Shown here piece by piece: positions 42,684 to 54,387 of a stretch of 64,000 nucleotides of DNA. The DNA comes from Coleophoma eucalyptorum (taxonomy: Eukaryota; Ascomycota; Leotiomycetes; Helotiales; Dermateaceae). The position numbers and the translations under genes were made by a program. Within the stretch, counting starts at the first letter, position 1. Every line of letters begins with the position of its first letter. The notes below the pieces were generated by a model, which saw only the letters and a program-made list of their open reading frames with translations, had not been told where the DNA came from and did no database searches. The stretch lies in assembly GCA_026120035.1 (NCBI GenBank), contig JALRME010000015.1, positions 675,830-739,829 on the forward strand. The letters are read 5' to 3'.

Positions 42684-43857
42684 GGAGTTTATATTTGACT
42701 AATGTATCATAGTTAGATAACAAGTACCTATATTAGTACTTATATATAAGTACCTATTGCTTAATCTTGATAAGTATATACTATAGTAGCTACTTAGTAA
42801 GGGCTCTTTTATAAGGAAGCCAATCTATACAACGAATAGATATTGTAAGTAGAATGCAGGCCTAGCTCAAGCAGCACCTCTCCGGCCCATAATTCAATGG
42901 CGACTCGTTCGGCTGGGCGGACGTCTGCGCTGCGCCCATATTCAATCGCAGCGTCCTCTACGGCTTTGGGCCTGCAGAAGACTCGAGGTTGCGTCATTGA
43001 ACGTGAGAGTGTTGGTTGGAGTCACATTGGAGGAGTACTATTATTATAAGGTTACAGAGGCCATGAAGGCACTCTGGGTCAAGGAGGCTCTCTCAAGTGG
43101 GCAGCTGAAGCGGGGGTATAGAGATCCTAGGCTAGAGTGGATGATTAAGAGCGGAGGTTTGGAGGTTATCACAAATGGATTAGAGAAGGACAACCTTAGG
43201 TTTAGCTGGCCATAAAGTCCAGCTAGCACATGTAGTCATCGGCCTCGGTTTGGGAATTCCTTCGTCCCTTTGGGTATCCTACCCTTGGATGTAAGGTCGC
43301 CTGAATATAGAGCTACTAGTATAGAGTTGGAAATATGGACTCGATAACTCTATATAGAGTCGATAATTAAGCGAAACTAGGTATATATGTTATCATCTGC
43401 CTCGAAATATGACTTGAGTGTAGCTAATAGTCGACCTAGGTCATACCTGAGAAACTTGGCCTTGCGATAGAGAAGTCGTGCATCTTAGCCTTTAAAGGGG
43501 TGGTTTCAGAATTAAACTCAGAACCAGGAACAAAATCAGGATCAGAGTGTAGCTCTCCTCCATCTGATGTAAGACTCGCTGCTAGGTTCAAGTTGCCATT
43601 AACTGCAAGCGTAGGGCCATGGTCAGGGCTTTTGCAGCGAGCTTGGTAGCGACGTTGAAGGGAAAGACTTAGGGAGGCTGGATAAGAACTTGAAGTATAA
43701 GAGATTTTTGACACCTTTCGTATGTTTCTTTTAAAACAGTAAGTATGTATAAAATTGAACAACAAGTTATTTCTCCCCTCCACCTCGTATTTTGAATCCT
43801 AACCATCTCTTCGAGAAAGGGACTGTTAGGTAGCCTTAATCGCTTGAGCGCCAGCAT
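42684..43857. other. intergenic with two small overlapping open frames of unknown status
   Basis: Region 42840-43215 is less A+T-rich than its surroundings. It has a minus frame (42809-42997) and a plus frame (42997-43215), 62 and 72 codons, neither recognised. They may be fragments of a disrupted gene. A further minus frame at 43436-43783 is not supported by any domain. Confidence 0.4.
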
Positions 43858-44166
43858 CTAACAGCTCTGTCTCCCAAGCGCCTGGGCAAGAGTAATGCAC
43901 GAAGCTCCTGTGTAGGGGTTATCAGCCTGTCCATCAGGGCAATCGCACTGAGTGTCGAGACATGCTCTTGCGCAGCGGCCTTTTTTCTTGTCAGCACTTT
44001 CTACACTTATTTTTCCACGGCGTGGTAAAGAAAAGACCTGACCTTTTGGATACTCGCAGGAGATTCCTCCCAAGATGCAGTTCCGTTCTCCGTTCTGTGC
44101 CATGGTGACACCGCCGAACAGGCTGAGGGAGGTGATAAGGAGGGTAAGGGTGCTTGAGAGTTGCAT
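43858..44166 (-). CDS. small cysteine-rich secreted protein, paralogue A
   Basis: A signal peptide (MQLSSTLTLLITSLSLFGG...MAQ) is followed by a compact domain with eight cysteines. It shares the blocks C-x-GG-IS-CEYPKG, RCA, CxCPDGQADNPYTGA and GRQSC with the plus-strand gene at 45398. The frame is open throughout (102 residues). A 63-nt segment (44042-43980) interrupts YPKG/RCA, starts with GT, ends with AG and contains a CTGAC branch site. Removing it gives 81 residues that align without a gap to the paralogue, so it is probably an intron. Such proteins are typical effector or antimicrobial candidates; function is not known. Confidence 0.88.
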   Translation of the reverse strand: MQLSSTLTLLITSLSLFGGVTMAQNGERNCILGGISCEYPKGQVFSLPRRGKISVESADKKKGRCARACLDTQCDCPDGQADNPYTGASCITLAQALGRQSC

Positions 44167-45397
44167 TTTGAAGAGCAGATAAATGATTTTGAAGTGGTAT
44201 TTGGGACAGAGAAGTTCAGAGAATCGAGTTGATTATGCTGTATTGTGTGATATAGAGATAGATGATGACTGCGAGATATTGTTACAATGGAATTAGGAGA
44301 TTATATACCTATCTGCTACCTGTTAGCCATCTTGAAGTTAAAGGTGCTCTCTTGTGTTGCTTGCAGTTGCAACAAGGTTGGAGGGGGCCAAGTATCGCAG
44401 AGTTTCATTAGTGACAAGCCAAGTTTTAATCTAATTCTTTGTGTAGTGGTGATATCCTTGGCTTGTTACTGTAAAGCCTCAGCCATTACATATAAAACTT
44501 GGGGTACGTACATATGATGTAGCCCGCCACATCACTCAAATGAAGTTAGCTAGAAGTTAGGTACTATATATGAACCTTGTTGCCCGAATAAGGTTTTCAT
44601 GCTTTCACAAGAATGGAATTATTTCCTGTAGCATTAACCGATTCGGCTGATCGTCCGCAAATCTTCATGTTTTTGAGGGAATTAATCCTGCAGGATTAAC
44701 CGATTCGGCTGATCGTCCACAAACCTTCCTTTTGAATTCCCTAGCAAGCCTAGTTAATTTATGTTAGAAAGGCTGAGCACCCATCCAAAAGGTCGAATAT
44801 ATTGAATACCAAGAGAATAGGCCTTAAACTCACTGTATGAAATATAATAACCTTTTAATACTTGTTCTTTTTGGTCACCTGTTGGTTCTGGTACCACTTC
44901 AACAGGCAATGCGCAGTGTTGTCTAACTACATTGGGCGAAATCGAAGACTCTTAAGACTTTTGTTCACAGTTTATTGTTTCAAAATCTTGAATCTAGACT
45001 AACTCATCTACTAGGTAGGTAGTGTTGAAGGGATTTGAAATTCATTTGAAGAGTCTCGTGATGTGAGGAGAGCAAGAGCCAAGGCCATCGATACCTCAAC
45101 ATCTCGTATAGATAATGTAACAGATCAAGTTTCCAAGCCAAAATGATACGTAAGCGCCCTGGAAATCAAAAGCGCAGATATAAGATAAGTAAATAACAAG
45201 TACTATGTACATAGTATGGAAATAGGTAAGGTATGCATAAGTATGTAAGTATGTACTATCTCTAGACCTCTCTACAGTGCTCTTCATTATATCAATTCCT
45301 TTTACTCTGCCTCAATCGTCTCTATCATACCTTCACTCGAATCCACATCTCCAAGGTACTTTCACACCTCTAGTTAAAACTACAGAAAACCATCATT
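44167..45397. promoter_or_regulatory. shared divergent upstream region of the cysteine-rich pair
   Basis: This 1.2 kb separates two divergently transcribed paralogues and must hold both promoters. It contains a direct repeat (44633-44666 and 44695-44728) including ATTAACCGATTCGGCTGATC. I could not define a TATA box with confidence. Confidence 0.5.
44633..44728. repeat. direct repeat, two 34-bp copies 62 bp apart
   Basis: Copies at 44633-44666 and 44695-44728 share ATTAACCGATTCGGCTGATC followed by GTCC(G/A)CAAA(T/C)CTTC. A partly palindromic AATCCTGCAGGATT lies just before the second copy. It may be a duplicated regulatory site or part of a repeat. Confidence 0.85.
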
Positions 45398-45658
45398 ATG
45401 CAGTTTTTCCAAACCCTCACCTATACCGCCGCCATTACCAGCCTATTCAGTAGCGTCATGGCACAAAATGGCCTCAGGGGTTGCATCGGCGGTGCTATTT
45501 CATGCGAATACCCCAAGGGTCGCTGCGCCAAAATTTGCAGCGCAGACGGCTCGAGCATCTCCTCTGTTTGCTCTTGTCCTGATGGGCAGGCTGATAACCC
45601 CTATACGGGTGCAGCTTGTATTGATGTTATAAGGGCTGCTGGACGCCAGTCGTGCTAG
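45398..45658 (+). CDS. small cysteine-rich secreted protein, paralogue B
   Basis: Single exon of 86 residues. The signal peptide runs to about residue 22 (ending VMAQ), followed by a mature domain of about 64 residues with eight cysteines. It carries the same blocks as the minus-strand paralogue: CEYPKGRCA, CSCPDGQADNPYTGA and AGRQSC. Between the third and fifth cysteines it is a little longer (SADGSSISSV) than the paralogue. It is head-to-head with paralogue A, suggesting an inverted duplication with shared upstream DNA. A secreted effector-like or antimicrobial role is an inference from size, signal peptide and cysteines only. Confidence 0.9.
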   Translation: MQFFQTLTYTAAITSLFSSVMAQNGLRGCIGGAISCEYPKGRCAKICSADGSSISSVCSCPDGQADNPYTGAACIDVIRAAGRQSC

Positions 45659-46920
45659 ATTGCGTTAGACGATTATGAGGTATGTCCATCCTAATCCAAA
45701 TTCGGCGACAGTGATGCTGATTCTACGTCGGCAACGCTATAGAGTGGCCACTTAAAGTCGTTCTGACAATCAATATATATTAGGATATTTAGGAGCACCA
45801 TGTTTGCAGAGGTTCATATTTCTCATGCACGAAAGGGAATTGCCAAAATTCATGAAATGATAGGGTTATTATGCCACTCCGCCCATTCCTAGGTACCCAG
45901 GTAAGATTCTGAGGGGTATAAGGTTCTATAACTATACAACACTGGGTACTAGTAGTATTATCCACATGGCAGCGTAAATAGGCACCTATGGTACTAGTCA
46001 CATCGTCAACATTTTCTACATCGACTTCCATTTTCATGAGTAATTTTTCCCACACACCCAACTGCACTGGAGACCGGCAGCATGTAAAACCAACAACGGT
46101 ATCCAGGTAGTACTCTGTAGGTCCCCGTGAAGATCAAGGATGCTCTTCTTCCGGACAATGAACGATACATGAAGCAAGCGCACAAACTAGGCACCAGAAA
46201 TGGCCAATAAAATCAGGTGAAAGCTGTTGAGGATGATAAGGAACTTGAATTCAAGTTTCTTATATATTTTTAATACTAGGACAGGCTAGTGTATTTTGAT
46301 GAAGCTCGCTGCTCCCATCTTTTGTAAATGAACCTATGAACAGCCGCTTAGCGCTGCGGGCATGTCGTATTCCATGCTCCCGGGATATGAGTCTGGTTAG
46401 ATTGTAAAATGACGTGCCTAACCGCTCAAGGTGCCTGTTCTAATAGATCTATTCCATGCTTGTTAGCCTTGTCCACTATCCTCACCACAATTTTGTACCT
46501 ATACGGCGCAGAGAAACTCTTCTACAAGTTCGTTGCGCAGAGCGAACTCGCGCCTGGAATACTAGTAATTGACTATCATTCCCAGGACGAATTCTTGATT
46601 CTCGTATGAGTACGGCTAATACTATACAAAACCTGTAGGCAGATAAGAAAGATCCTTGTACAGTGTGCTGTTACCTATTGGTAGATCCAAAACTAACTCC
46701 ATGGAGCTGATTCTTATCTTGTCTTATAAAGCAAGGAATTTCCTCTTGCCCGCAGTTCTTTTCCGCACTTTTTTATCGACCATCGAGCCTACATGTACTA
46801 TATAGTATACACATGTGCATTAACTTACCTTATGTGTATCTTCTCTCGTTTTGCTCATCTATTGCCAGAGTACATAGTAGTCTCCTTCTCATCCATCCCT
46901 ATTGTTATTGTTATTTAATC
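45659..46920. other. intergenic, no supported gene
   Basis: Several 60-90 codon frames on both strands (for example 45789-46067 minus and 46409-46609 plus) show no recognisable features. Confidence 0.4.
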
Positions 46921-47407
46921 ATGCGCCAGGCTACTACTTCTCAAGAACAAGCTAAGGCAAGCTGCCAACTACAGTGTGGAGAGCCTCGTCGCAGTGCCCC
47001 TACATCAACTCTAACGCAGTCGGGTCAAGATTCATTGTCCGTGTTACCACTAGGAATGAAGGATCTCCGTAGGTAGTAATATCCAGCCTCTTCATGTCTC
47101 GAACGACGAGAGACCTTGCGTTACCCATAGCGATGATGCGGCGACATTGGAGCCTGTTCCAACTGATACGAAGACAACGAGATCGCTAGGCAAAAGGGCT
47201 TGGAATATGGTTATAGAAAATAAAACTATAACTATAAGTATTTTGGGCAATTTTGTAGCCATATTAGGTCTACCGCCGGCAATAGCTGCGTCTCCTGCTG
47301 CAAGCGCAGTTCAAATGGATATTCTCAATAAAAGTATCAACAGTATCAGTGAGAACCTACATACGGTGACGATGGTTTTTAGAGGACTGCAGAATAAAAC
47401 AGGTTAA
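46921..47407 (+). CDS. small hypothetical protein with one membrane-like segment
   Basis: Proposed exons are 46921-47072 and 47131-47407, joined across a 58-bp GTAGTA...CATAG intron in phase, giving 142 residues. The N-terminal half is polar and Gln/Ser-rich. Residues ~85-105 form a hydrophobic helix (ITISILGNFVAILGLPPAIA), followed by an amphipathic, possibly coiled-coil tail ending near NKTG. That arrangement of one hydrophobic segment and a helix resembles small membrane-associated domains of fungal regulated-cell-death proteins, but I cannot assign a family. The last exon may be missing, because the stop follows shortly after a GT. Treat the model as tentative. Confidence 0.45.
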
Positions 47408-48375
47408 TTGGTCCCCAGAGCGTAGTAATAATCAAGGACTCTGTTTTTCAATAGCAATTTAGGCTGCAGGTGGTAAGCTGGGGAAGAAATACACTTATGA
47501 TTGGATCTACGGCACCCCTTGATAGAAATTTACTTCGTCGAGGCTTGGGTACTTTATCGTCAATATACAACAAGCATCTCAACTTAAATGACTGCCATTT
47601 GGCTTTAGGACCATTCAGCATCACAGCGCCGATACCGTTTACATCAAGCGATATAAGCCAAACACTTCTCATACACTATGCCCTTTATATAATAGTGACC
47701 AAGATATGGGGCTTAATAAGCTTTATTTTTCATATTATCTCGGTTCACTTGTATGAATCTATAAGGAGGGTTTTTAGGTAGGTAAAGATAAGATACCGGA
47801 ACAGATACCAGGTACTTTAGTAAGCAATCTAGGTTCAAGTTAGTAATCTTAGCTAAAGCTAAAACTTCATATGATGAATGGACTTAGACTTTAAATTAAG
47901 CTCGTTAATCTATGTACTGAGATCTAGCTTTAATAAAATTAGACTTAAGTTAAAGTGCCGTATAGTAAAAATTTACTATCAAAAATACTGTATAGTGTAG
48001 ATTTAAATCTAGTGTTTAGTTTTAAAAATAACTACTAATTTTCAGAAAAACTACCTTATACCGTACCTTACATAGAAGACCGTCGAATTCAATATTTATA
48101 TGGTAATGATTCGTACTTTAATTTTATTTTACTTTAAATTACCAAATAAGGTATATACTCGTATTTAAATCGGATCTAAGTTAGACTTGAATCCGACCTA
48201 AGTCGCTAGAAGACTTGAGGGATGCCTAGGAATTAAAAGCCATAGCTTAAGTCTAGCTTGAATAGAGTTTAAATGGGTATACGTAAACTCAAGACTTTTA
48301 TAGAATTATTTATACATGGTATATCATGGGGATGATTCCGCGTTATAGGAATGTCGTGATTTCAAGAGATTGCGC
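47408..48375. other. A+T-rich, RIP-like tract
   Basis: From about 47800 on the sequence is rich in TTAAG/CTTAAA words, like 41130-41340 and 61040-61250. The frame at 47470-47781 is not supported by any domain. Confidence 0.55.
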
Positions 48376-48446
48376 TAGGCTGCGCACTGGGTACCCATTG
48401 GCTGGTTTTTTTGAAAAACTGAAAAACCACCCACTGGTTTTGTAGA
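48376..48446 (-). mobile_element. hAT-like element end fragment (copy 3)
   Basis: It starts TAGGCTGCGCACTGGGTACC, the reverse complement of the right end of copy 2 (51221-51230 and inward). It continues with CCACCCACTGGTTTT subterminal sequence and then stops matching. Only one end is present, so it is a truncated copy. Confidence 0.85.
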
Positions 48447-50413
48447 CTTTGATCGAGAAGATCTCTGAGTTAGGAAATGACTTTTTGAAATGTAGGTACA
48501 ATCTCTTCTGTCTAACAAACCTTGGAGGCGGCTATACCAGAGTCACATTAGATGCCACGTTATAGTTAATGGTTCGTACCCACCTTACTCATCTTCTATC
48601 AATGACATCCGACCCACGCGTTTAAAATACGTAAGTAAGATATTTTTGATGGCCTATGTCTTAAGGACGGCTTTACCAATCTCTCTCACTGAACAATTTC
48701 CCACCAAGACTACTACTATTGTTAACTAAACGAAGTACCTACTAGTATTGTTGGAAGACCAGTCGACCATACGAAGACTCGGATGCACCAGATGATGAGG
48801 ATGAACTCGAACAAAAGCCTAAGATCAAGTGTGAACCTAAGCCTAAGCTCGAATAGGGTTCTAAAGCTGGAACCAAGACCTCGCTTAACACTCGATTACA
48901 CTCACTGAACCTAAGTTTAGCAATAGCCAAATACTTGTCTACTACTTTCTAAGTTCAGGACCTTGATAGTGGCCTTTAAGTACAATGAAACAAGTGTTAG
49001 GTACATAAGTAAGTACCTATGTATACTACATAGTATAGTACAAAAGGGGGTTATCAAAATTCATGAAAGCTGATAGGGCTTATTATGCCGCTACACTAAG
49101 CCTATTCAGTATGGAGTCTTGGCACCCTTCCTAAGCCTGACTTGTGTTAATCTTTTTGGAATAGAGTCAATAAAGCTACTACCCTATGTATTAATCTCTT
49201 TCCGCTGCATTTCATGGTCTCAACTTAGGCTTTCTTTAGCTGCTCAATTAACTAGCCGCCATATGCAATCCTTTGTTTTAGGATCCTCCATATAAGGTAT
49301 TCTTAATTGGGTCCAGATCCGGAGAGCTAGCTAGTAGTCAAGTAAAGTACTATTTATATGATGCATATAAGACGTGTAGCATTAAATAGGCCTTTATTCC
49401 CCTTAGTATCCTTTAGCCCATAGACTTTTGAACCGCAGAAATAGCCCTGTATATGCCGCTCATTAAAAACCTCTCGGAGAGGGCCACAGAGAATCTGAGC
49501 TTCGTATTGAATCTAGATAAAGCTTTTTCCTTGACCTTTCGTGTAGATAAAATAAAGAGGCGTTTTGAAGTCGTATCCAATAGCTACCTAATACATAATT
49601 GAGTCTCGGCCCAAGTTAAGATAAACTAGATAGCGGCTTTTTTTCTCCACGTTTCCGTAGGACTCTGAAACGTCGGTGTATGTTTGTTCTAGTAACATTC
49701 TCATCGGTATATGTATGCCTTTCCTCTAGTACTCCTTCGGCCAATCCCAATTCTTGATTAAAAAAATCCACCGGCGGCGCTTTTGATCGTTAAACAGCTA
49801 TGTCTTCGTATCGGAAAAACGATAGTGGTAGCCCTAACGAGCCCAGTGTAAGAACCTAACCTGCCCAGATTGAACAAGTGGATAATACAGGACATTGGAC
49901 ATATGTCAGGTGACTCCAGGAAAGTAAGTATGCATGAGCGAGTGTGACCTGAGTCGGAGGGGTTTCGGACCCAGGAAGCATATAAAGGGGATATGGTATA
50001 GAAAATGATCTCTTTTTTCTGTTTTCTTCTTATCATTTTTGTGTCCTTCCTACGAGATCTATAGGATTTAGTCAATATAAGGTTGCTGTGCTCCCAAACA
50101 CCTCTATCCTACCTTTGATCAAACCTATGTCTTTACACTTTACTCGATATCTATTCTAGTTGTAACCTAGCTTAAATAAAGTACATACTACATTACTGTG
50201 AGTACAGTATATATCTTGTTTGTTTTGATGCATTTGTTGGTTTGTGAGTTATATATATCAAAATCTCGAGCTGAAAAAATGGGTTATAATGTACCTTACA
50301 TATGGCGTTGATAGTACTTATCTTTTATCTGAACTTTTACATAGTTCTATATTTTGAAGGTCATCTATTCCAATCTCGAGGCTTGCTACGCATTGTGATG
50401 AATCATGATGAAT
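48447..50413. other. intergenic, no supported gene
   Basis: Moderately A+T-rich sequence between two hAT-like copies. Small frames (48742-48930, 49758-50075, both minus) are not supported. No RNA gene is recognised. Confidence 0.45.
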
Positions 50414-50421
50414 CCCATCTT

Positions 50422-51230
50422 TAGGCTGCGCACCAAAACCAGAAAAACCAGACCACCCATAAAACCAGACCTGACTAAGTGGGTGGTTTTGCAAAACTTC
50501 CAACCCAGAAACCAGACTACTGGTTAGCCATTGGGACGAAAAACCAGTGGGTTTTGGCCTTAGACCAGTGGTTCAGGTAGAACCCACTGGTTTCTTAACC
50601 AGCCTATATAACTATTACGTAATTTTATACTATAGAGGGGGAGAGGTCCTTAAAAATAGAAAGGGATTTCCTTGCTTCATTTTAACTATAGGATCTAACT
50701 TTCTATTTCTACTTACTTTAGAATCTAACTCTTGATTTTTTGACTTTGGATATCGACTTTAGATTTCGATTTTGAATTTCGACTTTAGATTCTATCTTTA
50801 GATTTTTAATTTACTTAGTTTATCCTTTTCAGGCTTAGTATAATAAGCTTAAAACATACTATATAAGCAAATCTATAGACACAAGAGACCAAGGAACTTT
50901 ATATAAGCGAGCAAATCGGAAGCAACTTAGAGGGGCCGTTTAAAATTAAAATCAAAATCAAGCGAAAGTTAGAGTTAAGAGTTAGAATCGAGAGTTAGAA
51001 TTCAAAGTATTAATTAATTAAGAGTCAAAATCTAAGAGATACCCCCCCCCCCTTTTGAGACCCCTATATACTAGACGAAACACTATATTAAGCGAAAAAC
51101 CAGTGGTTAAGCCAGTGGTTAACCAGTGGGTGGTTTTTCAGATTTTCAAAAAACCAGCCCATATGGGTAGGAACCAGTGAGTGGTTTACAAATTGAAAAA
51201 CCAGCCCATGGGTACCCAGTGCGCAGCCTA
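50422..51230 (+). mobile_element. non-autonomous hAT-like transposon, copy 2 (809 bp)
   Basis: The terminal inverted repeats are exact over 12 bp (TAGGCTGCGCAC...GTGCGCAGCCTA). The flanking 8-mers are CCCATCTT (50414-50421) and CCCATTTT (51231-51238), a target-site duplication with one C/T difference. It shares a nearly identical block (CCTATATAACTATTACGTAA and onward) with copy 1. The central part is inverted relative to copy 1 and is longer, with an array of GTTAGAGTT-like words and a C10+ homopolymer near 51045. There is no transposase. Confidence 0.92.
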
Positions 51231-51238
51231 CCCATTTT

Positions 51239-51908
51239 TACATGAAGATAGGTGGTACAAGTACATTATACATATCAATTATAAAGTATGTGCATTACTT
51301 ATATTACAATAGTTGTACAGAATATAAACAGATAATACTGTACTTCTAGTGTAGATATGTATGATGACCTCAGATAGCGGTCAGATAAGTACTGTACCTA
51401 TCTCGGTCCGCTATCCGTTCGCTTCGGCCTGTTATCGGTCATACCGCAACGCTACCTAATTTGGCGCTTCGTTCATAAAGTACTATACATTATCGCATTC
51501 GTAGATGGTGAGATAACAGGGACATCTAAGTATGAACTGACCTATATACGCAGCGTACCTTATAAAGGTACGTATGTAGTACGTACATTAGGGCACCCCA
51601 ACTTTGAAAGTCGAACGCGTATCAAGATATCGGATGCTCTCGGACCTTGCTCTTTCACTCAAGTACATATTGTGGTTAATACAAGTTGCCATGCTTAATT
51701 GAATCAACAATGTTATCGCTACTAGTAATATTATCATCGTATCAGTCTTCCGGAGTGGCTGGGCTTGAATGGGATCTTCAACTAATATGTCCACAGCGGC
51801 CGATAACATCCGCAATGTCACAAATATAAGAATGCATTGCTGCTCTTGCTTCGAATAGATGATTGACCAACGTGAAGTTTTATTGTAGTACTCTCGTATA
51901 ATATAAAA
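51239..51908. promoter_or_regulatory. upstream region of the GH1 gene
   Basis: This 670-bp upstream stretch has no supported gene; a minus frame at 51588-51821 is not recognised. It should contain the GH1 promoter, but no element is clear enough to name. Confidence 0.35.
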
Positions 51909-53923
51909 ATGTTCAGCTTAATCATTCTCCTGCAGCTGGTCCTAAGTCTTTTGGACCAAGCCGCTTCCCAAGAAATTCGGATCACCGTCACTGGAACAAG
52001 TGCACGCCCTTACTGCACAGCACCCGTTGCGTCTTCAGTCGATTTTCATTATGCTCCATTCCAATTCTCAGTTTCAGACACTCTCAGGTAGATTAGTTTT
52101 ATCCCGGTTCCATCTGGTCTAATTGACCCACTTATAGATATGCTATTTCCGTTCCCCAGCCAACCGCCACCACAACCTACGCACCGCCATATGCTTCTCT
52201 AAGTAGTCTTGTCGAAAGCAGGTCAACGACGACTTGGGGTAGTTTTCTTCCAAATGTCACCTCAGCTGTAGCCAGTGATACTGCGGACAAGTATGGCCAG
52301 GCAGCTTGGACGTCTCTATGGTTGGCAGCCAATATAGTCAACTACACCGCAACTGGCTTGTACAGTACTACCGTGAGCCCAACACCAGTACCAACCAGCG
52401 AGTTAGTGTTGCCTCCTGCGAATTATCTCAGATATGAAGACTGCTACAACTTCCCCGAGGGTTTCATTTGGGGGGTCGCTGGTTCAGCTGCCCAGATCGA
52501 AGGTGCTGTGGGCCTAGAAGGTAGATCACCATCCATTCAGGAGATTATTTACTCCCAGTACTCTTCGAACAATTATATAGCCAACGAGCATTACTATCTC
52601 TACAAGCAAGATATCGAACGTCTAGCTGCAATTGGCACAGAGTATTACAGCTTTACTATATCTTGGAATCGAATCCTTCCTTTTGTGTTACCTGGTACAC
52701 CAATTAACAAACAGGGGGTCGATCATTACAATGATGTGATTGACACCGTCATAGCTTCAGGAATGAAACCAATCGTCACTTTGCTACATTTCGACAACCC
52801 CCACGAATTTATTCGCGATTCAGATACCCAGGAGCATGAGTATGGCTACCACCGTGCTGGTTGGGAGAATGCTACTTGGCCAGATGCCTTTCTCAGCTAC
52901 GGAAAACTAGTCATGTCGTTATATGGGGATCGAGTCCCAATTTGGATCACAGTTAATGAACCTATGCTATACGCCGCAAATGCGAAAGGTATAGATAATG
53001 TTATTCGCGGCCACGCAGCACTCTACCACTGGTATAAGGAAGTCATGAATGGTACCGGTATGATTGGCTTCAAGCTCAACGATAACTTCGGCGTTCCTCT
53101 TGACCCTAACAATTCTACTCACCGCGACGCCGCCGACTGGTTCAATGATTTCTGGCTTGGCCCTGTCGGGAATCCCATCTGTCTAGGCGAGGACTATCCC
53201 ACTGCCTTCAAACAGACAATACAGAACGTTACTAGCTTTACCGCTGAGGATTTAGCCACCCTTGGGAATACAACCGATTTTTTTGGTGTCGACCCCTACA
53301 CTGCGACAGTGGTGTCGCCACCTCCCGGCGGAGTAGCGGCCTGTGCTTCTAATAGCTCGCACCCGCTGCACCCTCTTTGCGTTGTGCAGTCGTGGGTTGG
53401 CTCTGATGGGTGGGAAATTGGATATGGCTCACAAGGCACTGCGGCGTATATTGCCCCGCAGTATTTCCGCGAGTATTTCTCTTATCTCTGGAACAAGTTC
53501 AAGAAACCAGTGTTCATTACCGAATTTGGCTTCCCTGTATTTGCTGAAGGCCAGAAAACGCTTAGCCATCAGCGCTTCGATTTGCCGCGTAGTCAGTACT
53601 ACACTAGTGTCATGTCAGAGGTGCTAAAGAGCATTTGGGAGGATGGTGTCCATATCATTGGCATGCTGGCGTGGACTTTCATCGATGATTGGGAGTAAGT
53701 CCTACTGTATTTCATTTTTGCTGTTCAGCATTGTCTTGCTGTAAGAGCATATATACTAACTCTAAGGTGGCGCAGATTCTTATCATATGAAACCCAGTAT
53801 GGCTTGCAGACTGTAAATCGTACGACTCAAGTACGGACTTACAAAAAGAGTTTTTTCGATTTTGTTGACTTTATGCAGTCAAGGAGGATGCCGACAACGA
53901 ATACGACGGGAAGCAGCAACTAG
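51909..53923 (+). CDS. secreted GH1 family beta-glucosidase-like enzyme
   Basis: Proposed exons are 51909-52087, 52138-53694 and 53767-53923 (introns 50 and 72 bp), giving 630 residues. The signal peptide is residues 1-20. An extension of about 160 residues rich in Ser/Thr/Pro/Val precedes the catalytic domain, which starts at FPEGFIWGVAGSAAQIEGA, the classic GH1 opening. YSFTISWNRILPF follows, then the acid/base motif WITVNEP and the nucleophile region FITEFGFP, so both catalytic Glu residues are present. The nucleophile motif reads ITEFG rather than the common ITENG. The C-terminus has the WTFIDDWEWRRF block completed by the third exon. GH1 retaining enzymes cleave beta-linked glucose or related sugars from oligosaccharides or aglycones; the aglycone here is unknown. 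Confidence 0.94.
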
Positions 53924-54387
53924 GTATTCTGCTGCAGCTCAGCTATAAACAATGTATTTTTATTGATGGGGTTGCTGTTCTCACGGATAAATGTCTAAGC
54001 AGCAAACATCTTAAATTTTTTATGCGATTAAACGTATAATATCTGATATAAATTAGGTACCCTATGACTCAAGGTTCTTCACTACAGGTACTCTACACTA
54101 GGTATTTCTTCGTAAAAAGTACAGCTTTAGGGGAAGTAGCAGGTCAGTCATAGTATATTCTGGGTAGTATAGCTAGACCCACTAAGTACCATCTAGGTAC
54201 TAGAGGTAACTTATAAAGTCTAAGCTAACCAGGATCATTGAGTACAATTACGTAGATCATAGATGTATTACCGGCCATCGGATATCTTTAAAAGGTCGAG
54301 ATATTTATCTAAACACAATTAGCACAATAGCTTATAAGTATCTAGCCTTCAGGGGTAATTTTAAGTGTGCTAACAACAAATGTAATA
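53924..54387. other. convergent intergenic region, no gene seen
   Basis: About 460 bp between the convergent GH1 and Zn2Cys6 genes. A+T-rich, with no feature recognised. Confidence 0.5.

Noticed and set aside
42997..43215. 72-codon plus frame as a complete gene
   Set aside because: It overlaps the opposite-strand frame, has no recognisable family and no supporting splice structure; noted only as a possible fragment.
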